Assembly: GCA_028278625.1 (NCBI GenBank)
Contig: JANQDY010000064.1
Coordinates: 1-37,101, forward strand
From: Thermodesulfobacteriota bacterium
GTDB lineage: Bacteria > Desulfobacterota > DSM-4660 > Desulfatiglandales > Desulfatiglandaceae
Direction of reading: 5' to 3'
DNA length: 37,101 nt
Shown: piece by piece, positions 9,274-16,899 of the stretch
Numbering within the stretch: the first letter of the stretch is position 1
Layout of the letters: every line of letters starts with the position of its first letter
Position numbers and translations under genes: made by a program
Notes under the pieces: generated by a model
What the model was told of the DNA's origin: nothing
The model's database searches: none
The model's input: only the letters and a program-made list of their open reading frames with translations

Positions 9274-11022
9274 ATGAAGAGAACCGTCCTTATATTGCTG
9301 ATGCTTTTGGCGCCGCTTTTGACGGGGTTTTCGGCTCTTGGGGCAGACTATTATGTGGACACCGGTGGAAACGACCTGAACTCGGGAGGATTAGCATCCC
9401 CCTGGCGTTCCATTCAGCACGCCGTTGACGCCGTAGGGCCCGGGGATACCATCCATGTGAGGGGGGGCGTCTACAATGAAGCCATTTATTTCAACCGTTC
9501 GGGCTCAGCGGCTTTGGGGCACATCACCCTCAAAAACTATCTGGACGAGACGCCCGTCCTTGACGGCACCGGTTTAACAGACGAGGGGCTATTGCATCTG
9601 GAAAACATCGCCTATGTAAACATCATCGGGTTCCAACTGCGAAACCTGACCACATCAAAGGCCGATACCACGCCGGCGGGCATCTGGGTATCAGGCACCT
9701 CCCACCACCTTGAGATCAGAGACAATGTGATTCATTCAATCAAGAACACCGCGGATCAAGGAAATGCCCACGGCATTGCCGTCTACGGGGAGAGTGAAAC
9801 CGCATCCATCAATAACATTGTCATTGACGGTAATGAAATCAGGGACTGCCTGTTGGGATCCAGCGAATCCCTGGTGCTAAACGGCAATGTGGAGGATTTT
9901 GTGGTCTCAAACAACAGGATCCATGACAACGACAATATCGGGATCGATTTCATCGGGTATGAAGGGGTATGCAGCGACGAAAGCCTTGACAGGGCCCGTG
10001 ACGGTGTTTGCATCGGCAATACGGTTTATAACATTGACGCATCAACAAACCCCGCTTACAAGGGTGAGAAGTCCGCCGGCGGTATTTACGTGGATGGGGG
10101 AACGAGAATCACCATTGAAAGAAATATCGTTCATCATTGCAATATCGGCATCGAGATTGCCAGTGAACATCAGGGGAAGAGCAGCAGCCATATTATTGTC
10201 AAAAATAACTTCGTATACCAAAACCATATCATGGGAATTGCGCTGGGGGGATATGACACCCAAAGGGGCAGCACCCAATACTGCAGCATCATCAACAACA
10301 CCTGCTACCAGAACGATTCCGACAGGGATGGAAACGGTGAGCTGTGCCTCCAATATGATGTGCAACAGACTGACATCAAGAACAACATTTTCTTTTGTAA
10401 CGATCAGAACCTGTTTTTGAGCAACCCCTTTACCAGCAATGCCGGCAACACCATCAATTACAACATCTACCACGGTTCAGAAAACGGCAATCCCCGATGG
10501 CAATGGAAAAAGATCTTCTACAGCAGCTTCTCATCATGGCGAAATGCCACGGGTAATGACGGCAACAGCCGCTATGCCGATCCGAAACTCTTAAATCCCG
10601 CATCGGGAAATTTGCACATCTCATCCGATTCTCCTGCCATTGACCAGGGCACCGCCGTCACGGGTCTTGTCAATGATATTGACGATGACAAAAGACCTTT
10701 TGGTAACGGCATAGACATTGGGGCCGATGAGTTCACTGATGCATCGGTGCTCTATGTGGCGGCCGAAGAAGGGTGCGGCGGCAACTGGCCCTGCTACCAG
10801 ACGCCACAAGAGGCCATTGACGCCGCCGGTGACGGGGCCACCATCAAAATCGCCCGGGGAGACCATGGGGGGAGCATCATCCTGAACAGATCGGCCGCAT
10901 TGACCCTTCAAGGGGGATGGGATGCGTCGTTCAAGGACCAGGCATCCGATACCACTTTCATCAAAGCCCCAAAGGTGAACAACGGATCGCTGACCTTTCA
11001 GATGCTGACCATCAGACCCTGA
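9274..11022 (+). CDS. Exported parallel beta-helix protein (second of tandem pair)
   Basis: 582 residues with signal peptide (TVLILLMLLAPLLTGFSALG). It begins YYVDTGGNDLNSGG and AVGPGDTIHVRGGVYNEA, parallel to the same region of the preceding gene, so the two are probably old tandem paralogues. Many Asn-ladder rungs follow (NIVIDGNEIRDC, RITIERNIVHHC, HIIVKNNFVYQNH), then the choice-of-anchor-like segment DIGADEF. A C-terminal module (GCGGNWPCYQTPQEAIDAA, ALTLQGGWD) resembles repeat units of large secreted proteins of Desulfobacteraceae. The ATG at 9274 is chosen for the signal peptide; the frame opens earlier with a GTG. The 3' end is duplicated at 16804. The gene converges with the MEMO gene, stop to stop, ten bases apart. 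Confidence 0.78.
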   Translation: MKRTVLILLMLLAPLLTGFSALGADYYVDTGGNDLNSGGLASPWRSIQHAVDAVGPGDTIHVRGGVYNEAIYFNRSGSAALGHITLKNYLDETPVLDGTGLTDEGLLHLENIAYVNIIGFQLRNLTTSKADTTPAGIWVSGTSHHLEIRDNVIHSIKNTADQGNAHGIAVYGESETASINNIVIDGNEIRDCLLGSSESLVLNGNVEDFVVSNNRIHDNDNIGIDFIGYEGVCSDESLDRARDGVCIGNTVYNIDASTNPAYKGEKSAGGIYVDGGTRITIERNIVHHCNIGIEIASEHQGKSSSHIIVKNNFVYQNHIMGIALGGYDTQRGSTQYCSIINNTCYQNDSDRDGNGELCLQYDVQQTDIKNNIFFCNDQNLFLSNPFTSNAGNTINYNIYHGSENGNPRWQWKKIFYSSFSSWRNATGNDGNSRYADPKLLNPASGNLHISSDSPAIDQGTAVTGLVNDIDDDKRPFGNGIDIGADEFTDASVLYVAAEEGCGGNWPCYQTPQEAIDAAGDGATIKIARGDHGGSIILNRSAALTLQGGWDASFKDQASDTTFIKAPKVNNGSLTFQMLTIRP

Positions 11023-11030
11023 TGATAAAG
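10971..11030 (+). repeat. Direct repeat copy A (3' end of beta-helix gene)
   Basis: These 60 bases match 16804-16863 with about five differences. They encode the last 16 residues (KVNNGSLTFQMLTIRP) plus the stop and eight bases beyond. The segment contains the small inverted repeat CATCAG-ACC-CTGATG. The match continues past the stop codon, so it reflects shared DNA ancestry and not only protein constraint. Confidence 0.75.
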
Positions 11031-11032
11031 GC

Positions 11033-12277
11033 TCAAGAACCTGAAACGGGCGGGGTTTCTGCAAAGAGAACGGACGCGAAACTGACGGCGGACTGGGTGG
11101 GATCTTCATGCCATATCTCGTAACTCAAGACCTTCCCTTTAGCGTTTCCAACCACTTCCATCAATAGTGCCATGGCGGAAAAACCGCAGACGTGATATTC
11201 GTCCCCGACCCTTGCCGATTCTTGCCAGAATAGGTCGGCATTCATATGGCACAGATGCCCTAAGAGGTTTTGATCGTGCTCCCTGAACCGTTTTTCCAAA
11301 GCCCTTGCCGTCTGTTGGTGGCCGAATTTGGGGCCTGTGTGGGAAAAATCGACACCCGCCACCAGAAGCGTTTCATGGCCTGGATCTTCGAGAATTCGGC
11401 GAAGGGCTTGCAGGAAGGGTCCGGACTTTTCGAGGAAAACGTCTCGAGAGTGGACATCAAGAAGCTGCGGTGATCCGCAGAGAATGGGGATGATTTTGAA
11501 ATCCTTATTTTTCAGCACACGCTGCAGAAAGATGAGTTGAAACTCAACGGAGTGTTCCGACCGGTGGACAAAGTCGTTGGGGGCAAGCACCCCCTGACCG
11601 GCCTTTTGTAGACCCTTTACGGCATCCCGGTCGCTTTTAATCCTGCCAAAAGGGGTTTCAAAATCCTTATGGGTCAGGGAGAAGAGGCCCTCATTCAGAT
11701 GATGACCCGTCCCCAAAACCACAACCCGGTCCACCCTTTTGTTCAGAAGCATCCCATAAGCCATATTATACGATTTTTGCCCCACGTTGAGATCGATATG
11801 AGGGGCCACCAGTGCTTTGATTTCAGCGGACGGAACCTCATGGCCGCCGGATGCGTGAGTCGCTTCGGCCAAGATTTCTTCCAGACGGGCCTTTAGCTGG
11901 GCCGAATCGTCCGGATAGCTTTTTCCGCTGTGGGATGCCGGCCTGATGGGGCTTTTTGTGAAATCCGATACGATTTTATCTCTTGCCGATCGAAAGGTCT
12001 TCGAGTCCAGCAAATAGGTGGTATCAAGACTCTCCAACAATCTATTGATCTCATCTGATCCGACAAATACACCGCCCTGATGTCGCATGAAAATGGTCTG
12101 CAAATCGGTGATGGAGTGACTCCCGTCCAGAAGTGTCATGAACTGGTAGAGGGGTATCCCCAATGCGGTCCCTTCGGGCGAAAGCCCCAAATGGTCTCTC
12201 ACCAGAACAAACTGCTCCCCGCCCTGGTTGACTGGGAAAAACTCCAGATCATGTCTTGCCATGGGATATGCGTCCAT
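11033..12277 (-). CDS. MEMO-family protein (AmmeMemoRadiSam system protein B type) with extra N-terminal domain
   Basis: 414 residues. The C-terminal 270 or so are a MEMO domain, related in fold to class III extradiol dioxygenases: VAPHIDLNVG with His160, LGTGHHLNEG with His192/193, EHSVEFQLIFLQ, GVDFSHTGPKFG, and a Cys in HVCGFSAM equivalent to the conserved MEMO Cys. About 120 extra residues precede it; RDHLGLSPEGTALGI through DTTYLLDS looks like a PqqD-like winged-helix, as sometimes seen in this group. The companion AMMECR1 and radical-SAM genes of the three-gene system are absent nearby. Function is unknown; a redox or metal-dependent reaction is likely. GGAGGGG upstream supports the ATG at 12277. 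A fragment of a homologous gene lies at 16862-16899. Confidence 0.83.
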   Translation of the reverse strand: MDAYPMARHDLEFFPVNQGGEQFVLVRDHLGLSPEGTALGIPLYQFMTLLDGSHSITDLQTIFMRHQGGVFVGSDEINRLLESLDTTYLLDSKTFRSARDKIVSDFTKSPIRPASHSGKSYPDDSAQLKARLEEILAEATHASGGHEVPSAEIKALVAPHIDLNVGQKSYNMAYGMLLNKRVDRVVVLGTGHHLNEGLFSLTHKDFETPFGRIKSDRDAVKGLQKAGQGVLAPNDFVHRSEHSVEFQLIFLQRVLKNKDFKIIPILCGSPQLLDVHSRDVFLEKSGPFLQALRRILEDPGHETLLVAGVDFSHTGPKFGHQQTARALEKRFREHDQNLLGHLCHMNADLFWQESARVGDEYHVCGFSAMALLMEVVGNAKGKVLSYEIWHEDPTQSAVSFASVLFAETPPVSGS

Positions 12278-12319
12278 TATTGTTCAACCCCTCCTGCACG
12301 GGTAGCCGGAGATAAGAAC

Positions 12320-12363
12320 CCGTAATGGTATTGTCTCCATTGTGACCGGAAACTTCATTACGG
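12320..12363. repeat. Inverted repeat upstream of the MEMO gene
   Basis: Perfect 8-base arms CCGTAATG (12320-12327) and CATTACGG (12356-12363) separated by 28 bases, directly next to the palindrome GGCCTTAGGCC (12362-12372). It lies in the intergenic space between divergent MEMO and ECF sigma genes and may be an operator or part of the MEMO leader. It could be chance. The rest of the 12278-12520 interval shows no gene. Confidence 0.35.
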
Positions 12364-12523
12364 CCTTAGGCCCCAAGTACCACAAAAGGGGTTGAGTAGG
12401 CAAATTCAAAGTTGCGGAGTGATCAGGCGAAAAGAACGGCCGCGTCCCGCACCTGCACGAGGATACCAAAAATGAGGGTAACGACTTAAAGATGTCCCTT
12501 TTTTGATTTTTCCTCTTCCCTGG

Positions 12524-12551
12524 GCAACCATTTTGAAATATGACGCGTCTT
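12524..12551 (+). promoter_or_regulatory. Candidate ECF-type promoter of the sigma factor operon
   Basis: GCAACC at 12524-12529, exactly 16 bases, then CGTCTT at 12546-12551. An AAC-containing -35 and a CGTC -10 with this spacing are typical of promoters read by ECF sigma factors. Its place just before the ECF gene suggests autoregulation. No second copy was seen before the neighbouring genes. Confidence 0.4.
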
Positions 12552-12579
12552 AATAATAGATTCGATTCGCGGATTTCCC

Positions 12580-13158
12580 ATGGACGGCAGATCGGAAATG
12601 AACAAAGACCGAGCTCATATGAATTTTAGCAACAAGGAATTCCTTATAGATGTGGTCAGGCGCTGTCAAGATGGAGATACAAAGGCAATGGAAATCGTGT
12701 ACAGGGGCTATAAATCCTCTCTTTTTAACCTGGCCCGTCGCTTCAGCCGCGACAGCAGTTCAGCGGAAGATCTGCTGCAGGAGATCTTCATCAAGGTCTT
12801 TACAAAAATCAGGAAGCTTCGATCGCCCGAGGATTTCAAAAGTTGGATGTATCGCATCGCCATCAACACATGCATCAGTTTCACCCGAAAAAAAGGCGTC
12901 TCAAAAGAGGTCTTTTTGGACCACATGGCGCAAGCCTATGAGCATGAAGACGACAGCCTGCTTGTCAGAAAATATCTTGAACGGGCCGTTTACCATCTTC
13001 CACCGAAACAAAAATCCGTGTTTCTGCTCCATGATGTCCAGGGATTCACCCATGCTGAGATCGCGGGTATCATGAAATTAAGCGAAGGCACGATCAAGTC
13101 GCAGTTGTTCAAGGCACGGATGAAACTGAGAAAATATTTGGGAGAGCAAACATCATGA
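12580..13158 (+). CDS. ECF-family RNA polymerase sigma factor (RpoE-like)
   Basis: 192 residues with the two ECF regions. Region 2 runs from KAMEIVYRGYKSSLFNLARR to SAEDLLQEIFIKVF and SWMYRIAINTC (core binding and -10 recognition). Region 4 is LPPKQKSVFLLHDVQGFTHAEIAGIM with the helix-turn-helix SEGTIKSQLFKARMKLRKYL (-35 recognition). Three in-frame ATGs (12580, 12598, 12619) are possible and none has a decisive Shine-Dalgarno; the longest is given. It overlaps the next gene by four bases (ATGA), the normal coupling of an ECF sigma factor with its anti-sigma factor. The target genes probably include the envelope genes downstream. Confidence 0.93.
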   Translation: MDGRSEMNKDRAHMNFSNKEFLIDVVRRCQDGDTKAMEIVYRGYKSSLFNLARRFSRDSSSAEDLLQEIFIKVFTKIRKLRSPEDFKSWMYRIAINTCISFTRKKGVSKEVFLDHMAQAYEHEDDSLLVRKYLERAVYHLPPKQKSVFLLHDVQGFTHAEIAGIMKLSEGTIKSQLFKARMKLRKYLGEQTS

Positions 13159-13823
13159 AATGCAGAGAGGCACAAAGGCTCATGAGCGATGATTTGGATG
13201 GTCTTTTAAGAGCATCCGAGGCCCAAGGACTTGAACGGCACATGCACGGATGCCAGGTTTGCTCGAGCCTGTTTGTTGAAATGACGTCTTTGGTTCAGGA
13301 AGCCAGAAACTTGAAAAAGTTCGAGCCGTCTGAAGATGTGTGGCGTTCCATTGAACGGCATATGACGTCTAAGGGCCGGAAGGCAATTTCCCCACCCAAG
13401 GAAAAGCCGCATGTTTTGGGTTTTTCTCTATTCCATAAGGGAGTTGCCATGGCTTCAGGCGCATTTGTATTGATGATGGTCGTTACTTTCTTGCTCTTTC
13501 ATGGCCTGCCATTTCAAAACATGGAATCAAAGGATTCAGCAGAATACGCACTGAAGCACTTTGAGACGGCGGAAAAGCATTATGAGCTTGCGATCAATGC
13601 CCTTGTTCGGACCATACCTGATTATCAGGAAAAACTTCCGCCCGATTTGGCGGCGGTATTCACGGAGAATCTTGCCATCATCGACAACTCCATTCGCATT
13701 TGTCAGGCAGCCATTTCAGCTCATCCGGAGGACAAAGCAGCCAATGCACTTCTCATGGCATGCTATAAGAAAAAAATGGAACTTCTTAACGACATAAGAG
13801 ATCTCGCAATGCGGGCCGGTTGA
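13155..13823 (+). CDS. Zinc-finger (zf-HC2) membrane anti-sigma factor
   Basis: 222 residues. The N-terminus has Cys3 and His29-X3-Cys33-X2-Cys36, the anti-sigma zinc-binding (ZAS) pattern that clamps the ECF factor in the cytoplasm. A single membrane helix lies at about residues 96-117 (GVAMASGAFVLMMVVTFLLF). The rest is a helical periplasmic domain with TPR-like character (HFETAEKHYELAINALV). Translation is coupled to the sigma gene by the ATGA overlap. Release is probably by regulated proteolysis, the family's usual mode; the signal sensed is unknown. Confidence 0.88.
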   Translation: MKCREAQRLMSDDLDGLLRASEAQGLERHMHGCQVCSSLFVEMTSLVQEARNLKKFEPSEDVWRSIERHMTSKGRKAISPPKEKPHVLGFSLFHKGVAMASGAFVLMMVVTFLLFHGLPFQNMESKDSAEYALKHFETAEKHYELAINALVRTIPDYQEKLPPDLAAVFTENLAIIDNSIRICQAAISAHPEDKAANALLMACYKKKMELLNDIRDLAMRAG

Positions 13824-13880
13824 GATTTCACCATTAATCCAAAGGGGTTAAAAGCATAACAACACAGTACGGGGATGATC

Positions 13881-14912
13881 ATGGAATCAGGGAAAGTAAG
13901 TTTTTCAATACTCATGTTCGCAGTCCTGCTGCTCTGCGTTCCCTCCCTTATCTTTGCGGGTGCAAAAGATCGACTTGAAAAATCATATGGTTTTAAAAGA
14001 GGCGGGAGAGTCCATTTACAGAATGTGGGGGGAGATATTCTTGTCAAGGGATGGGGGAAGGATCGAGTGGAGATCAAGGCTGCGCACGCCGGAGGACCCA
14101 AGAAGGACCTTAATGAAGTCGTCCGGATCACGCAACAGAACGGGATGATAAGAATTACCACCAGCAGTGACAAGAGATTCAGCTTTTTCGGATCAACCCG
14201 TACGTCTGTTCATTATGAGCTCTTTGTCCCGGATTCGACCCGCCTGAAAGTCGAAACCGTCAGCGGCAATGCCGAGATCCATGATTTCGGAGGATCCCTC
14301 GAAGTTAAAACAGTCAGCGGTGATATAAGAATTATTGAAGTCAAAAGCCGTGTGAAATGCAAAACCATCAGCGGCGACATCTATCTAGAGCATATCATTG
14401 GCAATACGGAACTGATAACCACATCAGGAGACCTCACGGTTCATTCCCTCGAAGGTTCCCTTGATGCGGAATCCGTGAGCGGAGACATGGGTTTTAAAAA
14501 AATCATCGGCAATACCGGAATTAAGACCACATCGGGGGAAATCGCGGTTCGCAACCTCAAAGGTTCCTTTGAAGCGGAATCCGTCAGCGGAGATATCCAT
14601 ATGAAATCATTTTCCCGGGGCGAAGATATGGAAATAGAAACCGTCAGCGGTGATGTTAGGATAGAGGGCATCCTGTCTCCCAACGGTTCTTATGCCCTTG
14701 GTTCCCACAGCGGGGACATAACCCTAAGGATTCCCAAAAGCTCGGACTTTGAGCTTCAAACCAGAACATCCACCGGCGATGTGGTCTGCGATTTTGAGCT
14801 TAGAATTGATGGTAAAATCGGACACAAGCAACTCCAGGGAATCGTCGGAAAAGGCGGTGCGAGCCTGAACATTTCAACATTCAGCGGAGATATCCGTGTA
14901 AACAGACGTTAA
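13881..14912 (+). CDS. Exported DUF4097 beta-repeat protein
   Basis: About 343 residues with signal peptide (FSILMFAVLLLCVPSLIFAG). The body is a regular beta solenoid of about 20-residue turns each containing a Ser-Gly-Asp/Glu step (VETVSGNAEI, VKTVSGDIRI, CKTISGDIYL, AESVSGDMGF, IETVSGDVRI), the hallmark of DUF4097. Two neighbouring repeat pairs (around 14401-14480 and 14521-14600) are also alike at DNA level, suggesting internal duplication. The ATG at 13881 is preferred over 13875 because GGGG lies six bases before it. DUF4097 genes often sit behind ECF sigma/anti-sigma pairs, as here, and may report or buffer envelope stress; the biochemical role is unknown. Confidence 0.85.
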   Translation: MESGKVSFSILMFAVLLLCVPSLIFAGAKDRLEKSYGFKRGGRVHLQNVGGDILVKGWGKDRVEIKAAHAGGPKKDLNEVVRITQQNGMIRITTSSDKRFSFFGSTRTSVHYELFVPDSTRLKVETVSGNAEIHDFGGSLEVKTVSGDIRIIEVKSRVKCKTISGDIYLEHIIGNTELITTSGDLTVHSLEGSLDAESVSGDMGFKKIIGNTGIKTTSGEIAVRNLKGSFEAESVSGDIHMKSFSRGEDMEIETVSGDVRIEGILSPNGSYALGSHSGDITLRIPKSSDFELQTRTSTGDVVCDFELRIDGKIGHKQLQGIVGKGGASLNISTFSGDIRVNRR

Positions 14913-14969
14913 AACAAAATGCAAAGACACTTCATTTAAGAGAACACTTAAGGTCGAGGTTTTCAAAAA

Positions 14970-16799
14970 ATGACAACAAGTACATTTCAAAGAAGATATG
15001 AATTGGACTGGCTTCGTGTATCGGCCACGTTACTGGTCTTCCTTTATCACAGCACCCGATTCTTCAATGTGGGTGACTGGGTCGTTAAGAACGACAATAC
15101 CTTTGTCTGGGTAGAACTATGGAATGTTTTTGCCATGAGTTGGCTGATGCCGCTTTTTTTCATCATCTCCGGCGCGAGCCTGTTCTATGCCATGAAAAAG
15201 ACCGAGGGGGGAAAGTCCGATGGGGGAAAGTCCGATGGGGGAAAGTCCGATGGGGGAAAGTCCCGGGGATTTAAGAATTTCTATGTGGACAAGTTTCTGA
15301 GACTGATGGTTCCGGTTGTGGTCGCATCCGTCACGGCCAGCGCCGTGCAAGTCTACCTGGAGCGGTTGACGCACGGCCAGTTCACGGGATCATTCTTTTC
15401 ATTCATACCCGAATATATGAACGGTCTGTATAAAGGAATCGGCGTGCCAGGGGGCAATTTTGCCTTTCACGGGACCCATCTCTGGTACCTCCTGTTTCTG
15501 TTTATCGACTGCCTCATCTGCTATCGCCTCTTTGTCTGGTTCAAAGGGAGCGGAGAGGGGATCCTTAATGGGTTGACGAAGGTTTTGGCCATGCCGGGCT
15601 GGATGTATGTATGGTTTTCGAGTCCACCCCTGATCATGAAAGCGACCTTACCGGAGTATGTTCTGAACATCGGCGCCGGGTCCTGGGGGTTTCTCTATTA
15701 CCTCTGGTTCCTGATTGCGGGATTCATGATCGTGTCCAGTGACCGGCTCCAAAAGAACATCACAAATCAGCGCTGGATTTCTCTCATACTGGGCGTTGTT
15801 TTGTCCACTGCATACCTTTACCAGTTGTTCAGCCCGTCACGGGTGATGCTGCCGGCCTTGATCGCCGATTTGACACAATCATTTGTCTACTTTGTGAGTG
15901 CCTGGTGCTGGTTGTGTGCCATTCTCGGATTCGGGATGCGGTTTCTTGCTTTTGATCGTCCTTCTCTGCGCAATGCCAATGAAGGTGTCCTCCCCTTCTA
16001 TATCCTGCACCAGCCGGTCCTGGTATGTGTCGGTTTTTTCGTGATGTCCTGGGAGATCAATGATTTTTTGAAATGGGTCATTGTTTTGGCCATTTCCTTC
16101 TTGGTTATCCTGACCCTCTATATCTTCCTTGTCAGGAAGTTCAATCTCTTTCGCTTTTTGTTCGGAATGAAGACAACCCGCCCCTTTTATCTTGGCCTCG
16201 GGAAAAAGGGCGCCCTCATTGCCGTGCCTGTCCTGTATATCGGTTTGATTGTTTTCGCCATCAGCGGCGCATCCGTAAACCATGACCCCATGCCCCTGAC
16301 CTACGATCCCGCGCGGGACATCCTGCTGGATTCCGAATCCATCACAAGCAGGTCATCGATCGGTGTTCGTGTGGTCAAAGACGAGGAGACTTCCATGGGG
16401 CGTGCCATCGAGTTTTCATCAGGAGCGAATCAACGGGCGGTACCAGACCCTCAGGTCTATGTTGAAATGCAATTTTCGGCACCCGCGGGCCGGTATGTCG
16501 TCTGGTTGAGAGGCAAAAGTGACATGGATAACGGGTACACGGATTCCGTCTGGCTGCAGGTGGATGATCAGATCGGCACCGGAAATCGAAGTGTTCGTCT
16601 GGGAAACTGGCTGGATGTTCATCCGGCCGGCGTCTATGGGTGGGCAAGTGATACCGATGATCCGACCGCCATAGAACTGAACCATGGCGGCGATCACACC
16701 ATACGCATCCAACCGCGTCAAACACCCCACCGCATCGACCAGATCTGGTTGAGCCGATCGCAGCTTCGAATTCCGAACACCTATGAAGCCATACAATAA
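14970..16799 (+). CDS. Acyltransferase-3 family membrane protein with C-terminal beta-sandwich-like domain
   Basis: 609 residues. The first 430 or so are an acyltransferase-3 (OafA/WecH-like) domain: RRYELDWLRVSATLLVFLYH with the conserved Arg and His, about ten membrane helices, FHGTHLWYLLFLF, and FYILHQPVLV late. Such proteins O-acylate sugars or other envelope molecules. About 150 soluble residues follow after the last helix (RSSIGVRVVKDEETSMG, RYVVWLRGKSDMDNG, HTIRIQPRQTPHRIDQIWL), resembling carbohydrate-binding beta-sandwich modules, probably on the outer face. Between the second and third helices there is a four-fold GGKSD repeat. GAGG before the ATG supports the start. It may belong to the ECF operon, 57 bases after the DUF4097 gene. 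Confidence 0.84.
   Translation: MTTSTFQRRYELDWLRVSATLLVFLYHSTRFFNVGDWVVKNDNTFVWVELWNVFAMSWLMPLFFIISGASLFYAMKKTEGGKSDGGKSDGGKSDGGKSRGFKNFYVDKFLRLMVPVVVASVTASAVQVYLERLTHGQFTGSFFSFIPEYMNGLYKGIGVPGGNFAFHGTHLWYLLFLFIDCLICYRLFVWFKGSGEGILNGLTKVLAMPGWMYVWFSSPPLIMKATLPEYVLNIGAGSWGFLYYLWFLIAGFMIVSSDRLQKNITNQRWISLILGVVLSTAYLYQLFSPSRVMLPALIADLTQSFVYFVSAWCWLCAILGFGMRFLAFDRPSLRNANEGVLPFYILHQPVLVCVGFFVMSWEINDFLKWVIVLAISFLVILTLYIFLVRKFNLFRFLFGMKTTRPFYLGLGKKGALIAVPVLYIGLIVFAISGASVNHDPMPLTYDPARDILLDSESITSRSSIGVRVVKDEETSMGRAIEFSSGANQRAVPDPQVYVEMQFSAPAGRYVVWLRGKSDMDNGYTDSVWLQVDDQIGTGNRSVRLGNWLDVHPAGVYGWASDTDDPTAIELNHGGDHTIRIQPRQTPHRIDQIWLSRSQLRIPNTYEAIQ
15207..15264 (+). repeat. In-frame 15-base tandem repeat inside the acyltransferase gene
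   Basis: Almost four copies of GGGGGAAAGTCCGAT, giving GGKSD repeated, then a partial unit ending GGKSR. Because the unit is a multiple of three, copy-number change would lengthen or shorten a cytoplasmic or periplasmic loop without breaking the frame. Copies are identical, so the expansion looks recent. Confidence 0.9.
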
Positions 16800-16803
16800 C
16801 AGG

Positions 16804-16899
16804 AAAGGTGACCAACGGATCGCTGACACTTCAGATGATGACCATCAGACCCTGATCATAAAGGGCTTCCAGGAAGGGTCCGGATTCTTCGATGAACCT
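16804..16899. pseudogene. Composite remnant: beta-helix 3' end joined to a MEMO fragment
   Basis: Bases 16804-16863 repeat 10971-11030 (about 92 percent) and still read KVTNGSLTLQMMTIRP plus stop on the plus strand. They run straight into 16862-16899, which matches 11403-11440 inside the MEMO gene; on the minus strand this reads FIEESGPFLEAL against FLEKSGPFLQAL of the intact gene. The two source pieces are about 370 bases apart in the intact locus, so this is a decayed second copy of that convergent gene junction with an internal deletion. The stop codon of the neighbouring ATPase gene falls at its right edge. Confidence 0.7.

Noticed and set aside
12284..12469. Minus-strand frame of 61 codons before the MEMO gene
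   Set aside because: Covers the inverted-repeat region, no ribosome-binding site and no similarity.
11031..16803. Mobile island bounded by 60-base direct repeats
   Set aside because: No integrase or transposase inside, and the second repeat carries an extra MEMO fragment that a simple attachment-site model does not explain.
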